DNA of 22,081 nt from Ophioceras dolichostomum (Eukaryota; Ascomycota; Sordariomycetes; Magnaporthales; Ophioceraceae), in NCBI GenBank assembly GCA_003049485.1, contig PYST01000497.1, positions 1 through 22,081 of the forward strand, in the 5' to 3' direction. This document shows, piece after piece, positions 8,737 through 19,873 of this stretch. Below the pieces are notes generated by a model. It had not been told where the DNA came from and made no database searches. It saw only the letters and a list, made by a program, of their open reading frames with translations. Each line of letters begins with the position of its first letter. The first letter of the stretch is position 1. The position numbers and the translations under genes were made by a program.

Positions 8737-11478
8737 AACGGAAGAAGCAAACTCGGTAATACACTAGAAAGGGCAGAGTTGGCGGAAGCGGTGGGGAATC
8801 TGGCAGCGGCGGTCGGACGCAACCTTCCAAGCAAGGGAAAAGCTTGTTCTCGAGGAGAGAAAGTAGGACTTGAAGACCCAAGGACACTTACCTCAATCAG
8901 TCCGTAAGTATGAAAAAGGCGGGTCGATAGGAGCCCTTATTGTCACAGACAGGTGGAAGCCTTGCGCCGCCTGGAAAACCAGTCCGAACGGCGAGGAGAG
9001 GAGATAGTGGTCTCACTTGGAAAGAACGACGAGGAGACGATCAGTTCTGTTTGTCCTACGGTAAAGCCACATTACCTCGAGTGTTTGCTGCCTGGCCTTG
9101 CTCGACTGGCGAGGGAGGACGCGGACTGGGAGAAATTCCTCGCCACAGGCTGTGGGCGCTTGTTTTCAGGATGGTGAAGGAGCCTTCCCGGTCAAGGACT
9201 GAAAGAATCCCATCCTGGGGAAAAAGCACGTACCTGGAATTCGTCGATTTCCAACTCCGATAAGGCTTCTATCCAACCTCGGATTAGCATTCCATTACTT
9301 CGCCTTTTGCTGGGTGTATCTTTCGGGCTTGCGTACTATCTTTGCCATACGTTTTCGACTTGGCCAGTGGTGGATGTGCGGTGGGAAATGCTGGAAGGGA
9401 GCTACGCTAGCTTCGATGTATATGCGCTTTTTGGACGCACAAGGATTGCGAGATAGTGGGTCCACCGCTCCTTCTTTCGTTTATGAGGAGGAACCGTTTG
9501 CTAGCTTGGGTACCGACCGACCTTCAGACAAGTTTCAGCCCACAGACAAGCAACAATTCGCGAGATTTCCGTACTTGATGAGCGACATCAGCCACAACGA
9601 CTCGAAGAGCGAGATGCCGGCAGGTTTGTCCTGCGGGTGTTGATGAAGACGTCCCCAGCCTTTTCTCCTCCGCTCCCTTTCAGCAACAGGCTGCACGGTA
9701 CCTGGGCGCCCGATGGGGGATCTATAAATCGATCTCAAGATGCTCTATTTTTCATTTTTTCCCCCATAAGACGATCAAGGAATGCTTACGGCTAAGGGAA
9801 AGAAGAATAGAGCGTTTTGGAAAAGAAAAATGATCTTAAGAACACTATGGGAAGGTATTGAGACGTTCTTTCCTGTCCCAAATGTCCAAAATTTAGGTAG
9901 GCGATCTCCTGGAGTGGGCATGGGGCAGCTGAGTAGTACGCTCCATTCTTGGCTTCAACAAGCAACCTCGACCCCTTTACCCAACCTACGACAGTTGAAG
10001 CCATTGAATATTGGCACCGTGAGTTGCCGTGGCAGTCCCTCTGAGCTTTCAACTCGGGTTGACGTATCTCCTCTCAGACGACAGACGCGAACCCCAGATA
10101 GACCACGAATTCATGGCGGCCACAGATCCAACGACCCATGGCACACAATACAACAAGATCCGACCAGGCCCCGAGTCCTACCGAAAGCCGCCTCGGGACA
10201 GCCATCCGACCATATACTAGCTTCTTACGCCGCCGTTCTCGCCCAAGGTGCGGTCCTCGGTCCCCCGCGCAGCATTGTGCCCCGAGCTGTTATAGCACTC
10301 CTCGAAGGGAGCCACGTTCCTGGCGCTTTTACGCCCTCGATATTCCCAGAAGGCGACGCCGGCCGCCTGCCCACCCCTCCGATCATCACCTCCCGGGACG
10401 CCAAAGGCCTCCTTGCCAGAACGCCGCCATGTCCAGTCCGGTTGTTCAGGACACCCCACTCGAGTCACAGTCGGGTTGGGCGAGCTCCTCCGAACCCCGA
10501 AGACCTTGAAGCCTACCCGGAGGCACAATCCATTCGGCGCCTTGGGCGCAGCCCTACGCCCTGACTTCGACACAGGGTGCTTGAAGCTACTAGATACTCA
10601 GGGGGATAAGCAGGGGTGCGCCGATAGCTGAGCTGGGGGGGAGGCTCAACCCAACCACGGACTTTCGACCAAGGCTAATATGTCGCCTCCTCCCGGGCCC
10701 ACCAAGAGAATACACATAGATTTACCCCAGGAAATCCTACAAGAAGAAGACGGTGCTTGCATGGCTCCCTAGTAGCCGCTAAGAAGGAAGGGTGAGATGG
10801 CAGGGCTCATAAGCAGACGGGAGGACGTGCCCCCTAAAGGCCGCTGATCACAACCGGAGCCGCCAAATTTGAACTAACCGGGACGATTCCATGCTACCGG
10901 ACCGGGCGAGAGGCCCCAGAATCTCTGTGGCGGTCACGGCCAACGATGGGCATCGGCTATCTGGGCGACCCGGGCTAAGGACTTACTAAGTGCAGTTGTG
11001 AGCCACTGAGATCTAATTAGCATCACCAACAGGGGCAACCGTTCGGGCAAACATGAACACAGGGCTATTTCCATGTTACGGAGCCATAATGGACTGGGAT
11101 AGTGCTGTAACCATGAGTAAAGTCAGATGACATACCTAATATTCCACATCCTCGCGTTTCACACGTCTTCCTATTCGTAACTGATGGCGGTCAACTTGGA
11201 GGGCGAGCTCTCCGAAGCTGGATTCAGGCACCGAGAGATAGGTGATTACTGCGGAAGATATATTCGTAGTAGGCCATGGTGCAGTGCGGCAAGTACAAGA
11301 TAAAACGGTTGCATAGCAGGGAGGAGGCAACGAACAAGCGCGAGGCAATATTCACGGCAGCGAAACAAACCAACGGCGCCACAACTTTCACACGTGTTTC
11401 GAAGGCCTCTCCCTTTCGCCTTGTGTCCCACTCGCTCCCTTGATCTCCCCCCTGGCGTGCCCTAAAGTATTGCCACAC
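8737..11478. other. Gene-poor stretch with weak open frames
   Basis: No intact gene was supported over 2.7 kb. The longest frame (9782-10564, plus, 260 codons) has an Arg/Pro/Ser-rich composition and no domain. It overlaps equally open frames in other registers, so it is treated as chance. Within it, 10083-10220 in another plus frame reads more like protein (RREPQIDHEFMAATDPTTHG, then TQYNKIRPGPESYRKPPRDS) and may be another exon shred ending in TAG. The last few hundred bases lie downstream of the aminotransferase gene and should hold its 3' end. Confidence 0.45.
10083..10220 (+). pseudogene. Possible C-terminal coding shred
   Basis: A plus-strand frame of about 45 codons ends in TAG and has polar, protein-like composition (HGTQYNKIRPGPESYRKPPR). 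No splice-linked upstream exon was found and the family was not recognised. It could be a relic of a transferred or duplicated gene, or chance. Confidence 0.25.
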
Positions 11479-13597
11479 TCAGGGGATCGCCGAAATCGTC
11501 TTAAACGCACTCTCAACCGCCTCCTTCGTCTTGAGCGCAATCATCTCGATCTCCTCGCTCGTGCTAGTGTACGCCGGCATCAGCATCACATGATCGCCCA
11601 GTATGCCGTCGCACGAGCCTGTGGCCGGATAGAGGCTGATGCCTTGCTCCCGGAGAGCCGTGAGGTGGACTTTATTCGCGACGTCTGCGGATCGGGGGAA
11701 GGGGGCTTTGGTGGCCTTATCTGCGACGAATTCCATCTGTGATTTGCAAGAGGATCGGGAGTCAGCAACAAGGTAACTTGACATCAAAGCACCAGGGTTT
11801 GGAGGGTGGAGATTCGTCTGTGGGTTTTCAGGAGTGCTTGTGGGGGAGAGGATGGATGCTCTTCATCGACTTACTCCCCAGAAGAGACCCTTGCCTCTAA
11901 CGTTGCCAACGTTGGGATGGTCGTCTAGGTACTTGTGAAGCAGCCCGCTCAGCTGTGCGCCTCGCTCCCTGACGTTGTCGACAAGTTTGTCCTCTCGTAT
12001 GATTCGCTGGACCTGCAGCGCGGCGGCGCAAGAAACCGGGTGGCCTTGGTAGGTGTGGCCATGGGAGAAAGCCCTATTTAGGAAGATAGTCAAGGGTTAG
12101 TGTCTCAGGCCCTCAGCATCCTCAACCGGACTCACCTAGACAAGATAGAAGCGCAGCAGGGTCGTACCCAGAGCCCTTCTCAAGGGCATCGGCAACTCGG
12201 TGGCCTATCAGGTTGCCCGCAATAGACACGTAGCCACCACCCAGACCCTTGGCCATGGTCTGGATGTCTGGGACCACACCTTCCTGCTCCCAAGCGTGCA
12301 GTGTGCCGCAGCGACCCATGCCGGACATGACCTCTGTTTTCCATACTCGCTGGTCAGTATGATTGATACTTTCGCAACAGCCACCCAGGTCACGGGGGCT
12401 GTACAGGTTAGCTCGGTGTTCGGGCTTCGGTCATCATCCTCACCATCCAAAATCAGAAGAGCTCCGTATTTGTCACAGACCGCCTTCATGGCCTTGAAAT
12501 AACCAGGAACTGCAGGGACGCAGCCGAGTGCCTGTTGTTGTTGACGACGGCCACCACGCAATTAGCATCAGCACACTCTTAACGCATGAAACCTCGCCAC
12601 CAACGAATCCACCCAGTCTAGTCAGAGGTAGACCAGACAATGGCCGATGGGAATCACAAAACCTACCGCGCCAACGACAGGTTCAGCCACAAAAGCGACA
12701 ACCGTCTCAGGCCCCAGCTCCAGAAACTTCCTCTCCAGCTCATCCGCCAGCTGCGCGACGTACTCCTCGTCCGTCTGTCCGGCGTCCTTCTTGCCCCTGT
12801 ACGCGTCACAACGCGACACCCGATGCACGTTGGGCAGCAGCATTCCCTCGAACAGCGACCGGCGCACGACGTGGCCGCTCATGGACAGTGCCCCCAGCGT
12901 GGTGCCGTGGTACGACCCCTCGCGGGCGACGAAGTTGAGGCGGTTGGGCTGGGCGGGAGTGATCTCCATGAAGTATTGTCGGGCCATCTTCATGGCTGAC
13001 TCCATTGCTTCGGACCCTGGATGTGAGGAAAGTGGCCAGTCGGAGTTGAGGCTCATCTGTCAATAGGGAACAAAAGGACAAAACACGTTGCACCGAGGGG
13101 GTGGCCACCACTTTCGTCTCGTCGAGCGGGCTGTCTTGTGTCAAGTGGATTCGACTGTGACGACTGAACTGACCAGAGCACATGATATAAGCCTTCGACA
13201 TCCTCCCCCCAGTACCACGGATCAGCTCCTCGGCGAGCTCCTCCCCGATCCGGTGGCCGAACAGCAGCGAGTTGCAGTAGGCGAGCTTGTCGATCTGGTC
13301 GATCATGGCCTGGCGCACGCGCTTGTCGTTGTAGCCGATGCACGACACGGCCGCGCCGCACGTCGTGTCGAGGATCGTGTTGCCGTCCTCGAACGTGAGG
13401 GTCTTACCGTCGGCCGACGCCACCATCGGCGGGCGGGCCTTGAGCGAACGGTGCAGGTACGCGATCGGGGCTGATGCCCCGGGGCCATCGGTAGAGACGG
13501 GAGTGCTGCTGCTGTTCTTGGTCGGCTCCGCCTCGGTTATCGTGGGAGGAGAGACCGTGGTGGCGACTGTGTCGGGGCCATCTTGGTGGACGGTCAT
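11479..13597 (-). CDS. Class III PLP-dependent aminotransferase
   Basis: Six exons: 13597-13174, 13016-12667, 12531-12444, 12333-12168, 12073-11875 and 11736-11479. The introns are 157, 135, 110, 94 and 138 bp. The joined frame is 1485 nt, 494 aa. The fold-type I, class III (ornithine/omega-aminotransferase) signatures are all present: CSGSEAMESAMKMAR for the cofactor phosphate loop at the exon 1/2 joint, SYHGTTLGALSMSG, LLILDEVMSGMGRCG with the pyridine-N aspartate at about D287, and MAKGLGGGY with the Schiff-base lysine at about K316. HGHTYQGHPVSCAAAL and GNVRGKGLFWG follow. The first 45 or so residues are a Ser/Thr/Pro-rich leader without a clear targeting signal, so the protein is probably cytosolic. 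It should move an amino group, often an omega or non-alpha one, to a keto acid. The substrate cannot be assigned. It lies downstream of the regulator and next to an amidase and a permease, which suggests a nitrogen-catabolic role. Confidence 0.93.
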
Positions 13598-14366
13598 CTT
13601 GTTTGGTTTTCGCTGTTTTTGGGCTTGGGGGCGGTTGGCTCTGGTTGTCTCCGGTTGTCCCCGTTGGTGTCACCTTGGTATCGATAATGAGAGAGTCCCG
13701 AAAGTGTGAACAAACCTTCCGGAAGACTGCACAAACGAGGATTCTAAGTGAGACGGAAGGGAGCCACTGGATTGGGCTGGCGAAATTGGCACCTAGGATG
13801 AGTCTGGTCGCTCTTATCAACGTCAACCCTTCTTTCACGTAGCGCGACGTCGTCGATGAGCGACCTCGGACCGGAGTGGGGACAGCGTATCGGGCGCTGC
13901 AAGTTAGGTATCACTCACCCGATTATTGGCTCTGCCTCCGCATCGCGACACGTCGTGCCGATATCTCCCCAATATTTTTTTCCGAGTTCGGCTGGCTAGA
14001 AACCGATGCCCGGGGCCGATATCCGTAGGTAGAGTGGTAGTGCTCACGGAATGAGAAAATGGTATGGTCTTCGATCTTCTTGGACTGGGAGAACTATCAT
14101 GAATCATCATTTCTTCGAGGTCTCGTCCGTGCTATTCATATATCGATCATGCTGAGCCAAAAATGCGCATCCTGTATTGCGGTCGATTAACATCGACCAG
14201 TCACGCAAAGCCGCTCGCTTTCCTGCCGCTTTTAGACTTCGGGGAGGCGTGGGTGGCATAGACTCACCACCGCAAGCTGGCAAGGCCGAGTCCTCGACCT
14301 CAACTGGCTCCTGTCGTATAATTGCCGCCTGCTCTCTTCCGCCCTTGCTGTGCCCCTCCTCAATTC
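13598..14366. promoter_or_regulatory. Promoter region of the aminotransferase
   Basis: This 769-bp spacer separates the stop of the upstream regulator from the aminotransferase ATG, both on the minus strand. It holds no credible gene. GATA-factor-type hexamers (HGATAR) occur at 13681 (CGATAA), about 13813 (as TTATCA) and about 14093 (as CTATCA). The sites are seen. Their use by an AreA-type nitrogen activator is inferred, and such hexamers are common by chance. Confidence 0.4.
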
Positions 14367-16109
14367 TCAAGTCAACACCAGGTGCCTCCCCGTTGCTTCT
14401 AATATCGGCGCCCAGTCCGCCCCAGAAGCCACCTGAGCCACCTGCTTGCCGCGCAGCCCCCAAACCTGCTCGAGTATGTCTAGCGCTAGCGAGATGTTGC
14501 GGAAACTTCGCTTCTCCAAGGTCCTTAGGAGCCGCGTGCGGACCTGCATTATCTGACCCTGGTCGACTGCTTCGCCGCCAGCGATGAAGAGCGGGAAGAG
14601 CAGCGCCGACTCCGGAGCGTCGCCGACGGGAATGTCTGCCACAGCGTCCAGCACCGCAGCGACTTGGGTGTTGATTTTAATTTGCACGATATCGGAGAAA
14701 TTCGGGGAAATCCCGGCGGCAGAAGAAGCGTCATGCTGCCCCTCCTCCTGGTAAGTCGTCACGGCGGCCGCCTGGGCCTGGAGACGGCTGCGGACGAGGC
14801 GGTAGAACAGCAGCAACGTCGCGGCCCTGAACGAGTAAGCGACGGCTGCGAGCCCGGGCGCCGTCTCCGCCGGGCAGCTCCATTCTAAGAGCTCCCTTTC
14901 CAACTGAGCGCACGTCGTGTGGAACAGGACCTTTCTCTCCCGGACCTCATCCGCCGTCAATGTCATGCTCCGCTCCACTCTCGTCTCCTCTTCCAAACAG
15001 CCGATCCGCGCGACGAAGCGCAGCAAGAGCGTCGCCACGCCCAGATAGCTGTCGACGACGTCGCTGATGTCGTCGAGGTAGCTGCCGTCGAGCAACGGCC
15101 TGCGGCGCAGGGTCACGCTGCCGATGATGTCGTGGTACGCGAAGTTTCGCAGGATCCAGCGGCCCTCCAGGCTGTCCTTGAACGCAGTCGTGGAGCCAGC
15201 GGACGTGATGATATGGCTTGCGGCTTGCAGATGGGAGTACCACGAGCCGGAATAGTCGCCGAGACTGATCTCGCTGGTGAGCAGGGCGAGACAAGCGGCC
15301 GCGTTGGTTTCGTGCCACGAGATGTCGCCAGAGGGCGTGTCGATGGCAGTGGTGAGACCTCGAATAGCTGCGTCTCGGGCCTCGAGAGCGGCGACCTCAT
15401 ACTTGGCATCCCCGAGAGCCAGGTGACCGGCGGAGAAAGCAACGAGGGCGTCTGACAGTGGTACAGACTCCATGGCCATGGGCAGGAAGACTGCATAGGC
15501 AGGGTATCAGCCACCACCTGCACAACGGGAATAGGTACGCGAGAACACGGGAACGAGGACACTCGTGTGCAACATAACATACCAGACAAAAAGGAGTTAG
15601 ACTGCTCGCTCACAGTCAAGTGCATCGCCAGCACCGTGATGTAGTACCGCATGGCATGCCGTTTGTGGGAGCTGTCCAGTCTGGATGTACCATATGGAGA
15701 CGACATATGGCTCGGAGCTCCAAACGGAGCCGGAGTCAGGTGCAGGGATATCGAGCCCGAAGCGGAACACCTGCTGCACGGATCGGACCCGTCGACCGGG
15801 TTCGGCACGACCCTGCGGACGGGCTCGCGCACACATTCCAGATTGAGTCGCTGACACGCCCCGCATACCGGAAACGTGTTTTCGGTGCATTTTTTCCTTC
15901 TAGAATTGTTAAAGAAACGTCAGCTCAGCTGATCAGTAGACGCCTAAGGAGCAGGGACAGTCTTGATCAGCGTCGTCGGCGGTTGAGGCAAAGAAAGGGA
16001 TGGATGACTCCACGCACCGATGTCGGCATGTCAAACATCCAGTCCGATCATGCTTCGTACTCCTCCTTCTGAACGTGCCCCCTTCTGGTCGTTTGGTTGT
16101 GTTAATCAT
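14367..16109 (-). CDS. Zn2Cys6 (Gal4-type) fungal transcription factor
   Basis: Three exons: 16109-16018, 15899-15583 and 15490-14367. The introns are 118 bp (GTGCGT...GCTGAC...TTCTAG) and 92 bp (GTATGT...ATGCAG). The joined frame is 1533 nt, 510 aa. Exon 1 encodes a basic leader and the first cysteine pair. The intron splits the zinc cluster inside codon 31. After joining, the cluster is C25-L-T-C28-x6-C35-x7-C43-G-A-C46-x6-C53, a complete binuclear zinc motif preceded and followed by Arg/Lys. The rest is the helical middle-homology region of fungal regulators, from about residue 120: FLPMAMESVPLSDALVAFSA, then SYLGVATLLLRF and SFRAATLLLFYRL. It ends W-x2-I-L about ten residues before the C terminus, as is usual in this family. 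It is a nuclear DNA-binding protein, divergent from the amidase gene and upstream of the aminotransferase, so it is a likely local regulator of both. The inducer is unknown. Confidence 0.92.
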
Positions 16110-16756
16110 GGCTATGTCGAAGAATCAATATCCGAGCTGGCGCAAAGATGCGGCGTATTGGGCGCGGACAAGTTCAGCGGTCGGGTCGGGTTGATGAACT
16201 TCCAGAAAGAGGACGGAAGGGATAAGCGGGGGAGATATCATGGGTCCATATTAACCTAGGCCTATGGTCGGGGAGAGATCGGGGTTGCAATCAGAGTGCG
16301 GGCGAGTGGACAGCTGTGGAGTTGGAGATAGACCGGCCCCACTGGCCAGGCAATTCCAAGCGATCAATGACCAAAACGCGACATGCCTTGCATGAAGCGG
16401 CCTGCCAGCTGCCAACTTTCCTGTCCAGCTGACATTTTTTAGCTCGCGTCCGCAAGAATCCCCGCCGAGTCGGACGTCAACACGGAAGAAGACCCAGTTC
16501 TCTGCATAAGGCTTGTACGCCCCCCCGCGTTCGCTTCGGCATAATAGGAGAACCTCCACAATGGCCCCGGGTCGGCCGACTCCGGCCCGCGATAGAAGCC
16601 CCCTTCCACTATCATAAGCCAGCACTGGTAGCGCGGATAGCAGACCCGAAACTGATGCCGCGCTGAGCCTAGAGACAAACGACGCTCACACGACCACCAT
16701 ACTCGATTCACCATCGCCGTCACTTATTTGCAGCAGCACCTACTGAAGCCGCCAGA
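16110..16756. promoter_or_regulatory. Shared divergent promoter of regulator and amidase
   Basis: The 647 bp between the two start codons hold no gene. HGATAR hexamers are visible at 16326-16331 (AGATAG), 16590-16595 (CGATAG) and 16609-16614 (CTATCA, reverse). A CGG-N6-CCG inverted pair lies at 16573-16584, the kind of half-site arrangement bound by dimeric Zn2Cys6 proteins. It could serve the neighbouring regulator. The sites are seen; binding is inferred. Confidence 0.5.
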
Positions 16757-18752
16757 ATGACGCCTCTCGAACAACTGACGATCTGGAAGGAGAAGGCCGA
16801 ATGGGCGAGGGCGCATCGTGACGCCTCCCTCGCTAAGGTCGAGCCCCCGCTCACGGGACTTCCCTCGACGTGGCCTCTGAGCTCCCAGGAGGTCCCAAGA
16901 TCGATCCTTACTACGAAGGAGATCGAAATTACGGAGAGCTACTCCAGCTCAGAGCTCCTCGCCGCTCTGCGTGAGCGGAAGCTGTCGGTTGAGGAGGTGA
17001 CCAGATCTTTCCTTCGGCGTGCAGCGGTGGCGCAGGCAGCGGTACGTGTTCATCCGGCCCATTGCGTGGCGAGGAGTCAACAGCCGCGAGGCAGACTGAC
17101 AGCTCTTCGGTCTCCTCTCCCAGACCAACTGCATCACGGAACTCCTCTGGGACGAAGCTATCGCCAGGGCCAAGTATCTCGACTCGCTGACAGAGCCGAA
17201 GGGCGCCGTCTTCGGCCTGCCCATTTCCATCAAGGAGCATCATGGCCACCCTGGAGATGCTTCCACTTCGCATGGCTCCTACATCGCCTGGATAGGGAAG
17301 AAGCATGAGGTCCCCATTCTAGTCCAGCAGACGCTGATGGCGGAAGGATGCGTCTTCTACGCCAGGACGACCCAGCCCCAGACCATCATGCATCTGGAGA
17401 CGAACAGCAACATCTACGGCCGGACCGTCAACCCATACAACCGCAATCTGACGCCGGGTGGAAGCAGTGGAGGGGAGGCAGCCCTGCTGGGAATGAGGGG
17501 AAGCATCTTTGTGAGTTCTGTTGCTCCGACGCATAATCAACAAGACCCCGAGATGTAATACTGACATTCTGACGTGTCTTTCAGGGGGTGGGAGGCGATA
17601 TTGGTGGCAGTGTACGGTGTCCCGGAGCCCACGTCGGCGTCTACGCTTTCAAGTAAGCTGATGGCATCAACTGCTGGCCACGGCTGGCAACTGCCCTTCC
17701 AGCACTGAGATCTGACCAAATTATAACACAGGCCTACGTGCCGACGCATACCATCAGCCGGTCAACGCACTCACTGCGCCGGTAGAGAAACCATTCTATC
17801 GACCATCGGCCCCATGGCTCTCGACCGCGAGTCCCTAGAGCTATTCATGAAGATCATCCTAGACGCAAAGCCGTGGAAGGTCGAGGCCAGCGTTGACGCC
17901 ATTCCCTGGACGCCATTTTCGATCACTCGGCCGTTGAAGATCGCCGTTCAGTGGTGGGACGGGGTGGTGCGCCCCCATCCTCCCATGCTCCGAGCTCTCC
18001 GTGAGGTGTCCGAGGCCTGCCGCAAGGCCGGCATGGAGGTTGTGGACTGGGACTGCAAGGGCCTGGATCACAAGAAGGCTTGGGAAATCACTGCCGCTCT
18101 CTACTGGCCGGACGGGGGACAAGAAGTTATGGGCCGGCTAGAGGAAGCCGGTGAGCCTGTTCTGCCCCTGACCGACTTCATCATCAAGGAGCAGCCCACG
18201 GTGAAGAACCATACGCAGGCAGAGTTATGGAAGGTAAGTTTTCCCGTCTTCCTCATTCTCTTTTTCCCTATCCTTCTAGCGAGAATTAGGTGTGCCTCAG
18301 CGCCTAACCCATCCCAAAACTGGCTCATCTACCCTCGACCCTCCTTCCAGCTCTGCGCCGCAAGGGACAGTTACCGCACCATGTACGCCCGCGCCTGGAC
18401 CGCGACCGGTTCTGGAGCCGACGGCCGCGAAGTCGACGTGATCCTTTGCCCGCCCTCCTTCGGCGCCGCCACCCCACATGACCAGTCCCGCTACTGGGGC
18501 TACACGTCGCAGTGGAACCTCCTCGACTACCCCGCCGCCGTTTTCCCCGTCACGACGGTCGACCCGGCCAAGGATCCCGTCGAAGCGACGTACGAGCCGA
18601 AGAACGAGCAAGACCGGATTTGTTATGACATGTACAGCCCGGAGACGTTCGCGAACGCGCCCGTGTCGCTGCAGGTCGTTGGCCGCAGACAGGCCGACGA
18701 GAAGGTCCTCGCAGCTCTGGCCGAGATCGAGCGGGCCATGGGGAGGAAATGA
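16757..18752 (+). CDS. Amidase-signature hydrolase (AmdS/acetamidase-like)
   Basis: Five exons: 16757-17041, 17124-17510, 17585-17652, 17732-18233 and 18351-18752. The introns are 82, 74, 79 and 117 bp with GTACGT, GTGAGT, GTAAGC and GTAAGT donors. The joined frame is 1644 nt, 547 aa, very close to fungal acetamidases. The whole amidase-signature catalytic triad is present: K132 in LPISIKEH, the cis-serine S209 in PGGSSGGE and the nucleophile S233 in GGDIGGSVRCPG. The S209-S233 spacing of 24 equals that of fatty acid amide hydrolase. The C-terminal part (VILCPPSFG, YTSQWNLLDYPAAVFPV) is the usual substrate-side region. There is no signal peptide, so it is probably cytosolic. It should hydrolyse an amide to a carboxylate plus ammonia or an amine. 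The exact substrate cannot be read. It shares a promoter with the Zn2Cys6 regulator. Intron 4 is a multiple of three with no stop, so careless models will read through it. Confidence 0.94.
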
Positions 18753-19873
18753 GGGGGGTTTGTGATGACATCAGGAGGATTTTTTCTCCTTTTCCCTTAA
18801 GACGCAGGTGGATAGATTGCCTAGACGTCAATATGAATCCTATCGTTCACACGGCGACATGCCTTGACTTCGTGAACTGGGTGATGGCAACAATTTGCCC
18901 GGATGCGTGGTCTCTCTTGGTCGCGTTCACCCCGTATGACTCTCCACCCCCTTATCGCATGGCAGACAATGGTGGATTCCTGGGGATTCCAGACACCTTG
19001 GCCCATCCACTGACGTCGGGGGGGCCTGCGGAGTCGAGTCCGAGGACAACTTTCGACCCCACAGATACGAGAGAAAGAGGGCCACTGTTCCCCACCATGA
19101 TGGGCCATCCCCGCCCTCCGCTATCCAGTATCATCTCGGAAATAACAACGACGAGCTGCCCACGGTAACAAGACACGGGAAGCAACAACAAGGCGATACA
19201 GAGAGGCCTCGGGGGCAATCGCTACCGAGCAGCGTATCCGGCGGACGGCGGCCTCTTGTCAGGATCTCACCACCGGCCGCCCCCCGCCCCAGCTCACCTG
19301 GTCTTGTCTCCTGGGATCCGCATGTTCGCTAGGAGCTTTCGTGGCCACAGGTCTGGGCTAGGGTTGTCCTTCCCGATTGATCAACAGAACCAGAGACCCG
19401 GGAACACTCCCAACACCATTACCATGACACATTCACCAATATCGGCGAGATAAGAATTGCACACACAATATCAGCGTTATCGCTTCTCTTCAATTGTTCG
19501 TGGGCCCATTCGAAACTCTTCCCTGCTGGTGAGCTCACCGGCCCGGCGCGGCGGGACCTCATACCAAGAAAAAAACAATCGGGTACCCGAATCAGGACAC
19601 CGATGAAAGATAACTCAAGATAGCAGCAAGCTGTAACTTTTGCGCTCCGTTAGACAAGAGACCTCATCGGCCGCGATCGGAAATTCGGGGACATCGACGC
19701 GACCCCCTCTCCAGTACGACGAGGAGGCGAGCGGGGATGACCCACGGTCTCACGGAGGCTCGTGCTGTCCAGGTACAAAACTAAACCGACCGTCTCCTCC
19801 AGGTCTCACCTTACTGTGCTCTGAAGGGCTTCTCCCGCTCTCTTATCCGTCACAGCACCAAGCAGCTTCCACC
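18753..19873. promoter_or_regulatory. Spacer with the permease promoter
   Basis: This 1.1-kb spacer holds the amidase 3' end and the permease promoter; no credible gene was seen. HGATAR hexamers occur at about 18838 and 18953 (reverse), 19448 (AGATAA), 19474 (reverse), 19608 and 19618. The last two are a closely spaced pair and are listed separately. A CT-rich tract ends shortly before the ATG at 19874. Confidence 0.45.
19608..19623 (+). promoter_or_regulatory. Paired GATA-factor sites upstream of the permease
   Basis: AGATAACTCAAGATAG contains two HGATAR hexamers in the same orientation, four bases apart, about 250 bp upstream of the permease ATG. AreA/NIT2-type nitrogen activators are known to favour closely paired sites. 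Occupancy here is inferred. Confidence 0.5.

Noticed and set aside
9782..10564. 260-codon open frame on the plus strand
   Set aside because: It is long, but its composition is rich in Arg, Pro and Ser, no domain is visible, and competing open frames overlap it on both strands.
14919..15455. 178-codon plus-strand frame
   Set aside because: It is antisense to exon 3 of the Zn2Cys6 regulator and is explained by that gene's codon bias.
15690..15710. Inverted CCATATG/CATATGG pair
   Set aside because: It lies inside regulator exon 2 and is explained by coding sequence; nothing else supports a site.
16340..16400. CxxC-like CKACR on the minus strand as the first half of the zinc cluster
   Set aside because: It lacks a usable donor in the right phase and would need an intron near 480 bp. 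A better CLTCRHR exon with donor GTGCGT was found at 16109-16018.
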